Below, piece by piece: positions 39,402-47,434 of a DNA stretch of 62,156 nt; position 1 is the first letter of the stretch; each line of letters opens with the position of its first letter. Made by a program: the position numbers and the translations under genes. This stretch comes from JAEUMD01 sp050250815 (GTDB lineage: Bacteria > Pseudomonadota > Alphaproteobacteria > Rhizobiales > Hyphomicrobiaceae): positions 1 through 62,156 of the forward strand of contig JBFWNY010000024.1 in assembly GCA_050250815.1 (NCBI GenBank). Reading direction: 5' to 3'. Under the pieces are notes generated by a model that did no database searches, was not told the origin of the DNA, and saw only the letters and a list, made by a program, of their open reading frames with translations.

Positions 39402-39935
39402 ATGATGTCGGGAATTCGCGCCGCAGGCCAGTCGGCGAGCGGTAACGGCGGCAACGGCAGCGCCGGGCCAAGCGGTTCGGCCAAGAAGCCGACGCCGGAA
39501 GGCCCCGGCTCGCCGTTCAGCCACACCGCGCCCCAGGGCCACGCCAAAACGACCAGCGCGGTGCTGGGCGAGATCGTCTGGCTGATGAGCCAGTCGCCGC
39601 TGCACAAGCAGTTCTTCATTTCGGATCTCGAATGGTTCGTGATGACGCCGGTGCTGCTGCAGCAGTTCCGCCTCTATTACGACCAGCAGAAGCCGATCGG
39701 CGTGGTGCTGTGGGCGCGCGTGTCGGGCGAGGTCGAGGCGCGGCTGGCCGAGGGCGCGGACAAGCTGCGCCCGCAGGACTGGAAGTCAGGCGACAAGCTT
39801 TGGGTGGTCGAGGTGATCGCCCCGTTCGGTGGCGCCGAGGAAATGGTCAAGGACCTGAAGGCGAAGGTGTTCCCGAACGATCCAATCAAGTTCGTTGCCA
39901 CGGGAGCGGCCGGCAAAGAGGTCCGAACGATATAA
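39402..39935 (+). CDS. Toxin-activating lysine-acyltransferase, HlyC family
   Basis: A 177-residue cytoplasmic enzyme of the HlyC family, which transfers a fatty acyl group from acyl-ACP to lysines of RTX-type proteins. After a Gly/Ser/Pro-rich leader of about 45 residues the domain starts AVLGEIVWLMSQSPLHKQFF, with the catalytic His at about residue 68, continues with FRLYYDQQKPIGVVLWARVSGEVEARL, and has W-x-SGDKLWVVEVIAPFGG with the conserved Asp at about 131. The start at 39402 has a GGGAGG ribosome site seven bases upstream (ATG 39405 follows directly). No RTX toxin or type I secretion genes are in the window; the protein acylated is unknown. The Hint protein downstream is a candidate partner. 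Confidence 0.88.
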   Translation: MMSGIRAAGQSASGNGGNGSAGPSGSAKKPTPEGPGSPFSHTAPQGHAKTTSAVLGEIVWLMSQSPLHKQFFISDLEWFVMTPVLLQQFRLYYDQQKPIGVVLWARVSGEVEARLAEGADKLRPQDWKSGDKLWVVEVIAPFGGAEEMVKDLKAKVFPNDPIKFVATGAAGKEVRTI

Positions 39936-39982
39936 CGCAATCCGAATACAGGACTGCAACCAGACGGCCACGCCGCCGCAGT

Positions 39983-40441
39983 ATGTCGGCTGCCGTGGTG
40001 GCCACAATCGCCGGGCTCGCACTCGCCGGATGCGCGGGCGGGCCGACGCCTGAGGAGACCGCGGCGCTGGCGGCAGCACCGATCCCGGCAGGCAAGGCGC
40101 GTGTGATGATCGAGCGGCCGAGTGCGGTGCTCTATGCGGCCGCCCCCGCAACGATCGAACTCAATGGCCAGAAGGTCGCCTCAGTCGGGTCCGGCGGCAG
40201 CGCAGTGATTGATGTGCCGGCGGGGGCCAACAAGATCGCCGCTTCCGCGTGGTCGTATCCGGGTACGTGGACCTTACCGCTCGAAGCGCAGGCGGGCCAG
40301 ACTTACAAGGTCATCGTCGAGCCGCGTGGGAGCAGCTTTGGTCCGAGTTTGTTGGGCCCGATCGGCGGCGCGATCGATGCCGCGTCGAACGACAACGCTG
40401 GCGCGTTCCAGATGCGCATCGCGCAGGCGGGAGGGGTGTGA
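39983..40441 (+). CDS. Small lipoprotein, DUF2846-like
   Basis: A 152-residue predicted lipoprotein. The N terminus ends in a lipobox (LALAGC, Cys at about residue 16). The mature part is a beta-rich domain: KARVMIERPSAVLY, ATIELNGQKVASVG, GSAVIDVPAGANKI and TYKVIVEPRGSS, close in layout to DUF2846-type small lipoproteins. The Ala/Pro-rich stretch after the Cys is probably a tether. The start at 39983 lacks a strong ribosome site. It lies 47 bases after the acyltransferase gene on the same strand, probably the same transcript. Confidence 0.7.
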   Translation: MSAAVVATIAGLALAGCAGGPTPEETAALAAAPIPAGKARVMIERPSAVLYAAAPATIELNGQKVASVGSGGSAVIDVPAGANKIAASAWSYPGTWTLPLEAQAGQTYKVIVEPRGSSFGPSLLGPIGGAIDAASNDNAGAFQMRIAQAGGV

Positions 40442-40510
40442 TGGCACCAAGCGCAATCGATACACCGAATGCTGTCGAAACGATGCCCAAACGCCAGGAC
40501 TGGAAGTGAG

Positions 40511-40747
40511 ATGACAAGAATTATGAGCAGGATCGAAGCTGAAAGCTGGGCTCGCAAACTCTATGAAGACGAGGAAATAAGGACGCTGTTTCTCGCTACG
40601 CGCGGGAGGGGCGCTGATCCAGAGTTTTTAGAACGAGCCGAAGAATTGATCCGAAAAATCCAGAACAAACTACCCGAGCCATACAACGCTAATAGCATAT
40701 CTGCCTCCACGATCCTAGCCAATTTAATTCGACTGAAAACGCCATAG
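40511..40747 (+). CDS. Small hypothetical protein in the island
   Basis: A 78-residue charged, mainly helical protein without export signal, not recognised. A GGAAGTGAG ribosome site lies directly before the ATG. The DNA is clearly poorer in G+C than the flanking chromosome. It sits 69 bases after the lipoprotein gene and 38 bases before the PIN-Hint gene, so it may be a partner or regulator of that protein, but nothing in the sequence proves this. Confidence 0.6.
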   Translation: MTRIMSRIEAESWARKLYEDEEIRTLFLATRGRGADPEFLERAEELIRKIQNKLPEPYNANSISASTILANLIRLKTP

Positions 40748-40785
40748 AACGCACGGTTCGGAGATTCGCAGGAGTTTAACAGGTC

Positions 40786-42216
40786 ATGACCGATCAATTG
40801 ACGACCATTCCACCGCTGAATTATCCGGGAACAGGCTACCTGTATGTCGATGCAAATATTTTGGTCAATTTCGACCGTATTGGTAGATTAGATCTTCTCA
40901 CCCTGACGAATCGTACGGTTGTAATAACGGAAGAGGTGTACAGGGAAGCCGTCACGAATGCCCTGTCTAGCAACAACCCGATCGTATACAATAGCGCGCA
41001 ACGGATCGCTGATTGGCTTTATGATCAAATAAGCGCGAGCGCTCGCATTGAAATTCTTGGCGCAAATACTGATGGTCGACCGGTCGAATTCGGACCGGAC
41101 GCCGGCGAAAGATCAATTCAAGCATCCTTGGCGTCGGCCCTAATTCCAGCAGATTCCGTGGTTATGTCGGACGATGGAGCCGTAGCTTTCAGCAATTTTG
41201 ACGGAGCCTCCTTTCCGGTCTTTACCGGAAACTACTATTTGCTTGGGCTGCTGCTCGAAGGGGAAATTTCGCCAGCTACATACTTCAGTGTTATCGCCCG
41301 AGGAGCGGCCGACGGAGGCTTCAACCCCGGCCATTTCCCCCAGGATGCCTCCTCTATTATGGAGTCTGGGGGTAGTTATACGATTGCATTACCCGGTGGC
41401 GTCACAGGGCATGCAACATTCAACAGCGTTGGGTTGTCGGCCATAACCCTGAGTGATGGCCGCGTTATCACCATGTTCCCGTGGATGACGCGGGATATCG
41501 TGGGCGGAGAAGGAGTTGCCCCATGCTTCTCTGCTGGCACGCCGATCCTTCTGTCGGATGGGCGCAACGTCGCCATTGAGGACATCGCGCCCGGCATGCG
41601 CGTCGCCGCGTTCGATGAGGCGGACGCCGCCGGCACCGGCCCTCTTGGCCAAGGCCTGGTCGCGCGCCTGATCCCCGGCATCACCACCGAACTCGAGGCA
41701 CCGGGCAGCGACGGCGGGGCGCGCCCTCAGGCTCGCCATGAACTCGGGCAAGTCGTCGATGGCCATCGCCGCGTGGTGTCCGCGGGTGAGCTTCTGGCGG
41801 GCCGGCAGGATCAGCTTGAGGTGCCCTCGCCATGCCGCAGGGTTCTCGCCGGAGCGGAAGCCCTGAACCTTGGCGGCGTCGAGCACGTTCTCAATGCGGC
41901 CGCGGACACGGCTGGCCGTCTCGGGGATGGTCTGCCAGATCGGCCGCAGCACCTCCAGCACGTCGGCTGTGGTGATCTCGTTGACCGGTTTGTCACGCAA
42001 CGGCTTGGCGTAGACCTTGAGCGTCATCTCCCACTGCGCCCGGTGCTTCGGGTTGCGCCAGCTCGGGCCCATCGCCTTGATGTGCTGGTCCGCCAGCTCC
42101 CCGAACGTGGGCATGCGCTCCGCAGCCTGTCGCGCCGCCAGTGGGTCCTTGCCGTCGGCCAGCAGCGCGCGGGCCTCGTCTGCCTTCCTCCGCGCCTTGG
42201 CGAGCGGCACGGCTGA
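40786..42216 (+). pseudogene. PIN-domain/Hint-domain protein, 3'-truncated at about 41689
   Basis: The N-terminal 140 residues look like a PIN ribonuclease domain: YLYVDANILVNF (Asp22), VVITEEVYREA (Glu49/50), PDAGERSI (Asp105, Glu108) and VVMSDDGAVA (Asp129/130). A beta-rich linker follows. A Hint (hedgehog/intein) domain starts at Cys247 with CFSAGTPILLSDGRNVAIEDIAPGMRVAAFD. After about residue 301 (nucleotide 41689) the frame runs into the antisense of the integrase gene, so residues 302-476 are not native and the later Hint motifs are missing. In intact proteins the Hint domain self-cleaves and could release the PIN domain. The low G+C and island location show transfer. The PIN call is by motif, not by search. 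Confidence 0.7.
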
Positions 42217-42402
42217 CGTGCCACCGAAACCGATCTCGCAGCGCTTTCCATCCAAGGGCCGCCGGTAGAGGAACACCCAGCGCTTGCCGGCCTTCTTGCC
42301 CGCCGTGATCCGCAGGTAGAGCCCGCCACCATCGGCATAGAGCCCGGGCTTGGTTTCCCTGCTGACCTTCGCCGCACTCAAACGGTGAAAATGCCGAGCC
42401 AT
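41689..42402 (-). pseudogene. Tyrosine integrase (P4-like), C-terminal catalytic part missing
   Basis: About 238 residues of a tRNA-targeting phage-type integrase are recognisable: an N-terminal DUF4102-like domain (KPGLYADGGGLYLRI, KRWVFLYRR, AVPLAKARRKADEARALLADGKDP) and the SAM-like core-binding domain (TFGELADQHIKAMGPSWRNPKHRAQW, RGRIENVLDAAKVQGFRSGENPAAWRGHL). Homology ends at AARCLEF, just before the catalytic domain with the R-H-x-x-R-Y residues. Beyond that the frame reads the antisense of the Hint gene. The start at 42402 has a GGGAGGGG ribosome site. It cannot encode an active recombinase as it stands. Confidence 0.85.
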
Positions 42403-42421
42403 CGCTACCCCTCCCGTCAAA

Positions 42422-42447
42422 CTTCCGCCCTAACATCCGCCCTAACA
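42422..42447 (+). repeat. Right arm-type direct repeats CCGCCCTAACA
   Basis: Two tandem copies of CCGCCCTAACA lie at 42425-42435 and 42437-42447, just upstream of the integrase start. A third copy is found at the left end of the element (38584-38594). Position and repetition fit integrase arm sites. Confidence 0.6.
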
Positions 42448-42566
42448 AGATGGGCGGATTGCGGCGAATTGTGAAGGACGGTTACGGACAAGGAGGGGAG
42501 CTATCCCCTGATATCACATGGTTTTAATGGATGCCCTCGGATACCCGCGAACATAGGTAAGGCGGA

Positions 42567-42580
42567 CTCCGTCTCCGCCA
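42567..42580 (+). other. attR-type repeat of the tRNA-Ser 3' end
   Basis: CTCCGTCTCCGCCA is an exact copy of the last 14 bases of tRNA-Ser (38515-38528). It lies 165 bases upstream of the integrase start and marks the distal end of the integrated element. Confidence 0.8.
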
Positions 42581-42633
42581 GACCCCTGCCGAACGCACTT
42601 GTTGTGCAGCAGCCCCACCTCGCCCAACCGGCG

Positions 42634-43524
42634 TTATTTCGCCTTCTTGAGCGTCGAGGCCAAGTGATCGACCAGAGCGCGAACTTTCTGTGATGGGCGG
42701 GGCCCGCCTGGAAACACGGCGTGCACATCGACGGGCTCCAAGGTGTAGCCCTTCAGGAGCCGCACCAGGGCTCCTGTCTTGATGTCGTGCCCGGACATGA
42801 GGCTCGTCGCCATGGCAATTCCCAATCCCGCCAAGGCGCAGGAATAGATTCCTGGCGCTGAGTTCGTATGGATGCGTCCGCGAACGTCGACAGAGAATAC
42901 GGCACCGGCACGCGTGAAGGTCCAGCTCCCGCGACCAAACCCGCCGGGTCCGAAAATGCAATCGTGCCCACCAAGGTCAGCCGGCGTCCTGGGTGTGCCG
43001 CGCGCTTCCAGGTATGTCGGAGACGCGACGACGTAGCGTTCAAGCAAAGCGAGTTTTCGCGCGCCGAACACCGAGTCCTCCAGCTTGCCGAGGCGGATCG
43101 CGACATCTGCCCCCTCTGCAACGAGATCTTGCCGCTCGTCGGTCACGGCCATTTCAACTCGCAGCAATGGGTTCTGGCGCAGGAACTCCGCAAGTTGTGG
43201 AATGACGGCACGCGTGCCGTAAACGACGGGCATCGCAATGCGGATGGTACCGCGCAGGGAATCGACGCCGCGTACCGCATCCTCCGCGTCCTCCAGGCCC
43301 GCCAGCACCTGACGCGCCCGCTCCAGAAACAGCGCCCCGGCATCCGTCATTGTGACGCGGCGGGTGGTACGCAACAGCAGTTTTACGCCCAAACGTGTCT
43401 CGAGCTCGCTGACGATCCGCGAGACGGAGGGCTGCGACAGGTGAAGCTCGCGCGCGGCCTGGGAGAAATTTCCGCTCTCCGCCGCACGCACAAATACCAC
43501 CAGTTCCTGGAGGCGATTACTCAT
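42634..43524 (-). CDS. LysR-family transcriptional regulator
   Basis: A full-length 296-residue LysR regulator. The N-terminal helix-turn-helix is clear (FVRAAESGNFSQAARELHLSQPSVSRIVSELETRLGVKLLLRTTRRVTMTDAG, shown here only in part by its hallmark SQAARELHLSQPSVSR). The rest is the effector-binding domain, with LRGTIRIAMPVVYG and GIYSCALAGLGIAM. It is divergent from the peroxiredoxin-like gene 111 bases away, the usual LysR arrangement, so it probably controls that gene and the SDR behind it. The inducer is unknown. It is the first chromosomal gene past the island end. Confidence 0.92.
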   Translation of the reverse strand: MSNRLQELVVFVRAAESGNFSQAARELHLSQPSVSRIVSELETRLGVKLLLRTTRRVTMTDAGALFLERARQVLAGLEDAEDAVRGVDSLRGTIRIAMPVVYGTRAVIPQLAEFLRQNPLLRVEMAVTDERQDLVAEGADVAIRLGKLEDSVFGARKLALLERYVVASPTYLEARGTPRTPADLGGHDCIFGPGGFGRGSWTFTRAGAVFSVDVRGRIHTNSAPGIYSCALAGLGIAMATSLMSGHDIKTGALVRLLKGYTLEPVDVHAVFPGGPRPSQKVRALVDHLASTLKKAK

Positions 43525-43635
43525 TTATGGCTCAAATATATGATGTCCGCATTTGCTCAATACCACGCAGCAATCAAACAGGCCAACGTGTCTCCACCAG
43601 CAGCGTCAACCTGCCGTCGCCCAAAGGAGATCGCC

Positions 43636-44313
43636 ATGAGCCTGCAAGAACGTCTCGATGCATTCAAAGCCGATTTCGAAGGCGGAAGATTCGCGCTGAA
43701 GCCTTCGCGGGAGGCGCTTGAAACCATGCGCCGCGCCACTGCGGCGCTGGTCGCAAGCGGCCAGGCTGGACGAGCGCTGAAGGCTGGTCAGCTTGCACCC
43801 GAATTCACCCTGAAGGACGCGGACGGCAACATCGTCGGCTCGCGCCAGCTTCTCAAGAGTGGCCCGCTAGTGGTGTCCTTCTATCGAGGCGTCTGGTGCC
43901 CCTACTGCAACTTGGAGCTTCAAGCGCTTGAAGCGGTTCTTCCTCAGATCAAATCGCGTGGCGCAAGCCTCGTTGCGATCTCCCCGCAAACCGGCGCCAA
44001 CAGCCGCAAATCGGTGCGCGACAACCGCCTCACGTTTCCAATTCTGAGCGACACCATGAGCAAGGTAGCTGATGCATTCGGCATCCGCTTCGCGCTGCCC
44101 GGCGATCTGGTGGACCTCTACAAGAGCTTCAAGAACGATCTGCCTGCGTTCAACGACAACCCATCGTGGGTGCTTCCGATGCCTGCGCGGTTCGTCATCG
44201 GTACCGACGGGATCATCGCCTATGCCGAGATCAATCCCGATTACACGCGCCGTCCAGAACCCGCCGAGCTGCTGCCCACCCTCGACGCGCTGCGTCGCGC
44301 GGCGGTGGCGTAA
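43636..44313 (+). CDS. Peroxiredoxin-like (AhpC/TSA family) protein
   Basis: Thioredoxin-fold protein of 225 residues of the AhpC/TSA group. The active region reads VVSFYRGVWCPYCNLELQAL: a C-x-x-C pair in the place where typical peroxiredoxins have a single peroxidatic Cys, as in the AhpC/TSA redoxin subfamily. PEFTLKDADGN and the late PARFVIGTDGIIAYAEINPDYTRRPEP are also typical. An ideal AAGGAGAT ribosome site lies before the ATG. It is probably co-transcribed with the short-chain dehydrogenase 53 bases downstream and regulated by the divergent LysR protein. Likely role: removal of peroxides or reactive species. Confidence 0.9.
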   Translation: MSLQERLDAFKADFEGGRFALKPSREALETMRRATAALVASGQAGRALKAGQLAPEFTLKDADGNIVGSRQLLKSGPLVVSFYRGVWCPYCNLELQALEAVLPQIKSRGASLVAISPQTGANSRKSVRDNRLTFPILSDTMSKVADAFGIRFALPGDLVDLYKSFKNDLPAFNDNPSWVLPMPARFVIGTDGIIAYAEINPDYTRRPEPAELLPTLDALRRAAVA

Positions 44314-44366
44314 GGCACCAATCAATCCTCGCACATTCTCAAGATGCAAGCAGATGGAGATCTGAC

Positions 44367-45101
44367 ATGTCGAAGTTGCAGGGAAAAATTGCCGTCATCA
44401 CGGGCGGAAGCGCAGGCATCGGCCTGGGGACCGCGAAGCAGTTCGTAAAGGAAGGCGCGAAGGTCTTCATCACTGGCCGTCGTCTGGCCGAACTGGAAAG
44501 GGCCGCGGCTGAGATCGGTGGCGATGTCGTCGCAATTCAAGGCGATTCGTCCAATCTCGACGATCTTGATCGCATCTACGCCACGGTAAGGGAAAAGGCG
44601 GGCAGGATCGATGTGCTGTTCGCCAATGCGGGCATCTACGAACCCGCCGTCCTGGGCGATATTACCGAAGAACTCTACGACAAGACGTTCAACATCAATG
44701 TCAAGGGACTGGCCTTTACCGTGCAGAAGGCGTTGCCGCTGCTTTCAGATGGTGCCTCGGTCATTCTCAACGGCTCCATTGTGACAATCAAGGGCATGCC
44801 GGGTCTTTCGATCTACAGCGCAACGAAAGCAGCGGTGCGTGCGTTCGCGCGCAGTTGGATTCTCGATCTCAAGGGCCGCGGCATTCGCGTCAATGTACTG
44901 AGCCCGGGATATACGTCGACACCGGGGCTCGCGAACCTCGTAACCGAGGAGCAGCAGGCCGAGATGGCGGTTGGCGTTCCGCTTGGCCGCATGGGAACAC
45001 CGGATGACCTCGGCAAAGCTGCCGTCTTCCTCGCATCCGATGACAGCAGCTACATCACCGGAGCCGAGCTGTTCGTTGATGGCGGCGTTGCACAGTTCTG
45101 A
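44367..45101 (+). CDS. Short-chain dehydrogenase/reductase (SDR)
   Basis: Classical SDR of 244 residues. The Rossmann nucleotide-binding motif is ITGGSAGIGLGTA (TGxxxGIG), followed by the NAG motif (LFANAGIY), a catalytic Ser in LNGSIVT, and the YxxxK pair in SIYSATKAAVRAF. The C terminus (GAELFVDGGVAQF) is typical. Arg residues after the second strand (FITGRR) suggest NADP. A GGAGAT ribosome site is present. It follows the peroxiredoxin-like gene and is probably part of the LysR-controlled unit. Substrate unknown. Confidence 0.93.
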   Translation: MSKLQGKIAVITGGSAGIGLGTAKQFVKEGAKVFITGRRLAELERAAAEIGGDVVAIQGDSSNLDDLDRIYATVREKAGRIDVLFANAGIYEPAVLGDITEELYDKTFNINVKGLAFTVQKALPLLSDGASVILNGSIVTIKGMPGLSIYSATKAAVRAFARSWILDLKGRGIRVNVLSPGYTSTPGLANLVTEEQQAEMAVGVPLGRMGTPDDLGKAAVFLASDDSSYITGAELFVDGGVAQF

Positions 45102-45226
45102 CCGCCCGTATTCGTCTTCGCCGAGCGACGCTGACCAAACCATCGGCCCATCAGGACTCTCGGTACAGCCAAACTTTGGACGTGCCGAGGGTCCGCATCC
45201 AGCCTAGTGACTTGTCCTCATCGCCG

Positions 45227-47185
45227 TCAGGCGTCCAAGGGCCCCGCCCCATCGGTGGAAGCCTTGAGTTTGCGAAGCTTGGAATATAGCGTCTGCGGAT
45301 TCATCTGCAGCAGCTCCGCGGCGCCGCCCGGTCCCGAAATGCGCCCATTGCATTCTGCAACCGCCGACATGAGGTTGCGCGTTTCGAACTGCATCATTTG
45401 CTCAGCCGTCAGGATGCGATTGTCCTTATTGGCCGATACCGCTGTTTCGATCCGCCCCTGCCCTGCCTCATGACTGTCGCTCGGGAGATTCAGAACCAGT
45501 CGTCCGTTGCGTGCCAGGATGGCAGCGCGCTCCATCACGTTCTGCAGCTCTCTCGCGTTTCCAGGCCAGGTGTAGCCTTGCAGAACCTCGACATGTCCGC
45601 GCGTGATGCTGGGAACCGGAACGTTGATCCGCTTGCAGCTGAGGTTGAGGAAATGCTGGGCGAGAAGTGGAATGTCGTCCCTGCGCTGGCGCAGCGGCGC
45701 GCACTCTATGGGGAAGACGTTGAGCCGGAAGAACAGGTCCTCACGGAAGCGCCCCTTTTCAACCTCGGTCTTGAGGTTGCGATTGGTGGCCGCGATGATG
45801 CGGACATCGACCTTACGGGTCTTCTCCTCGCCAACGCGCTCGAAGCGTCCCTCCTGCAAGACGCGCAGCAACTTCGACTGAAGATCGATCGGTATCTCGC
45901 CGACCTCGTCGAGGAAGAGTGTTCCGCCGTTGGCGAGTTCGAAGCGTCCAACGCGGTCGCGGACAGCACCTGAGAACGCTCCTTTGACGTGACCGAAGAA
46001 CTCGCTCTCGAACAGCTCGCGCGGGATGGCGGCGCAGTTGACCCTGATCAGAGGCCGGTCCCGGCGCGTTGACGCCTGATGCAAGGCGCCAGCAACAAGC
46101 TCCTTGCCGGTTCCGCTCTCTCCGATGATCAGGACGTTGGCATCGGTGGCGGCGACGACATCGATCTGGCGGACAATTCGTTGCGTCGCTGCGGATACGC
46201 CAAGAATCTCGTGGTGGTTCGACTTGCTGAGGATCTCCTCTTGCAGGTACTCGTTTTCCTTCTCGAGGCGTTCGCGCAGTGCCGCGTTCTCACGCAGTGC
46301 GCGGTGCAACTTCTCTTCCTGTTGCTTGCGCTCGGAGATGTCGCGAAAGATGATCACGGCGCCGATCGCCTGATCGCCATCCATCAGGGGCGTAGAGGTG
46401 TACTCGATACGCACCGGCTTGCCGTCCTTGCGCCAGAACACCTCGTCGTCGATGGTCGTGACCGAGTTCGACCGGAATGCATTGTAGATCGGACAGTCCT
46501 CGACACGGTAATGCGTGCCGTCCGGATGCTTATGATGCACGACGCTATGCATCTGGCGGCCAATTAGTTCATGCGCCTCCCAGCCCAGCATCCGCTCGGC
46601 CGCCGGATTGACGAACGTGGTAATGCCTTCCGCGTCCACACCGAAAATTCCTTCGCCGGCGGCTGCCAGGATCAGCCGGTGCCGCTGTTCGATCTCGCGG
46701 AAGAACCGCTCAGCGCGCTGCCATTCCTGCAATCCTGCACGGTGCAGCGCTTCGGCTTCCTCGTCGATCGTCCGTCGACGCAACGCATCGAGATCGTAGA
46801 AGGTGATTGCGACATAAGCCGTGTTAGACGTCGAAACATCGACGATGGAACACTCGTAGGACTGCTTGTCGCTGCCGGGTGACGCAATCTTCAGGTCGCG
46901 CGTCCAGGCGTGTCGATGATGCAATGCCGCCTGCGTCGCGACGTAGAGCTGCGCCAGATCGGAGCCAAAGAGCGACGTGGCGGTCCGGCGGCCGAAGTCG
47001 TTCTGCGAGATCCCGAATAGCCGCAACGCAGAGGGGTTCGCGGCGACGATGCGGTTCTCGACCGGCGCGATAACTATCTGCGGCAGCGGCGCTCCGACAA
47101 AGCAATCCAGGATGAGCGGTGATGCCTCGTCCGCGAGCGAGCTGCACCCCTTCCCGCTACGCACCAAGACCGAAGCATCGTTCAT
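45227..47185 (-). CDS. Sigma-54-dependent activator with PAS sensor domains
   Basis: A 652-residue enhancer-binding protein. Two PAS-like sensor domains occupy residues about 30-140 and 170-290, the second ending in the usual FRDISERKQQEEKLHRAL coiled segment. The AAA+ domain has Walker A GESGTGKE (355-362), a sigma-54 contact loop reading GAFSGA (402-407, Ser instead of the usual Thr), and Walker B GGTLFLDE (420-427). A Fis-type helix-turn-helix closes the protein (GGAAELLQMNPQTLYSKLRKL). A GGAAGGAG ribosome site fixes the start at 47185. It is divergent from the cyanate-type operon, which has a -24/-12 promoter, so it is very likely its activator. The signal sensed by the PAS domains is unknown. 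Confidence 0.94.
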   Translation of the reverse strand: MNDASVLVRSGKGCSSLADEASPLILDCFVGAPLPQIVIAPVENRIVAANPSALRLFGISQNDFGRRTATSLFGSDLAQLYVATQAALHHRHAWTRDLKIASPGSDKQSYECSIVDVSTSNTAYVAITFYDLDALRRRTIDEEAEALHRAGLQEWQRAERFFREIEQRHRLILAAAGEGIFGVDAEGITTFVNPAAERMLGWEAHELIGRQMHSVVHHKHPDGTHYRVEDCPIYNAFRSNSVTTIDDEVFWRKDGKPVRIEYTSTPLMDGDQAIGAVIIFRDISERKQQEEKLHRALRENAALRERLEKENEYLQEEILSKSNHHEILGVSAATQRIVRQIDVVAATDANVLIIGESGTGKELVAGALHQASTRRDRPLIRVNCAAIPRELFESEFFGHVKGAFSGAVRDRVGRFELANGGTLFLDEVGEIPIDLQSKLLRVLQEGRFERVGEEKTRKVDVRIIAATNRNLKTEVEKGRFREDLFFRLNVFPIECAPLRQRRDDIPLLAQHFLNLSCKRINVPVPSITRGHVEVLQGYTWPGNARELQNVMERAAILARNGRLVLNLPSDSHEAGQGRIETAVSANKDNRILTAEQMMQFETRNLMSAVAECNGRISGPGGAAELLQMNPQTLYSKLRKLKASTDGAGPLDA

Positions 47186-47287
47186 CGTCGCTCCTTCCGC
47201 TCTGGCGGTCGCAGCAGATCGCTGACAACCGGTCTGCGAAGTATTAAACACAATAATCGCTGACGCGAGTCTTCATAAATTATTCGA

Positions 47288-47307
47288 TCGCATAACGCTC
47301 GATGCGA
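47288..47307. promoter_or_regulatory. Inverted repeat, candidate activator-binding site
   Basis: TCGCAT-N8-ATGCGA is a perfect 6-bp inverted repeat lying 53 bases upstream of the -24 element, between the activator gene and the promoter. It is a candidate binding site for the Fis-type domain of the divergent sigma-54 activator. Assignment is by position and symmetry only. Confidence 0.45.
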
Positions 47308-47358
47308 CAACGGATAGAATAACTTATTGAAATTGCGGTATTTTCATCGGCATGCCTC

Positions 47359-47374
47359 TTGGCACGCCTGTTGC
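47359..47374 (+). promoter_or_regulatory. Sigma-54 (-24/-12) promoter of the cyanate-type operon
   Basis: The sequence TTGGCACGCCTGTTGC matches the sigma-54 consensus YTGGCACG-N4-TTGCW at every key base. The GG at 47361-47362 and GC at 47373-47374 have the obligatory 10-base spacing. Transcription should start near 47386, about 50 bases before the start of the substrate-binding protein gene. Confidence 0.88.
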
Positions 47375-47434
47375 GGAAGCATTGACGCCCCGGAACGACC
47401 CGGACCCGCAATGCGCAACAGGAGGGCCGAAGAG

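Larger units (their letters stand above)
38529..42580. mobile_element. Remnant of a tRNA-Ser integrated element, about 4 kb
   Basis: The segment is bounded by the 14-bp repeat of the tRNA 3' end and contains a tyrosine integrase gene fragment next to the distal end. Short direct repeats of the integrase arm-site kind are found just inside both ends. Cargo comprises a broken small gene, an HlyC-type acyltransferase, a lipoprotein, a 78-residue protein and a truncated PIN-Hint protein. Part of the cargo (about 40500-41450) is visibly poorer in G+C than the surroundings. The integrase and Hint genes are both cut at the same point near 41689, so the element has lost internal DNA and is probably immobile. 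Confidence 0.8.
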
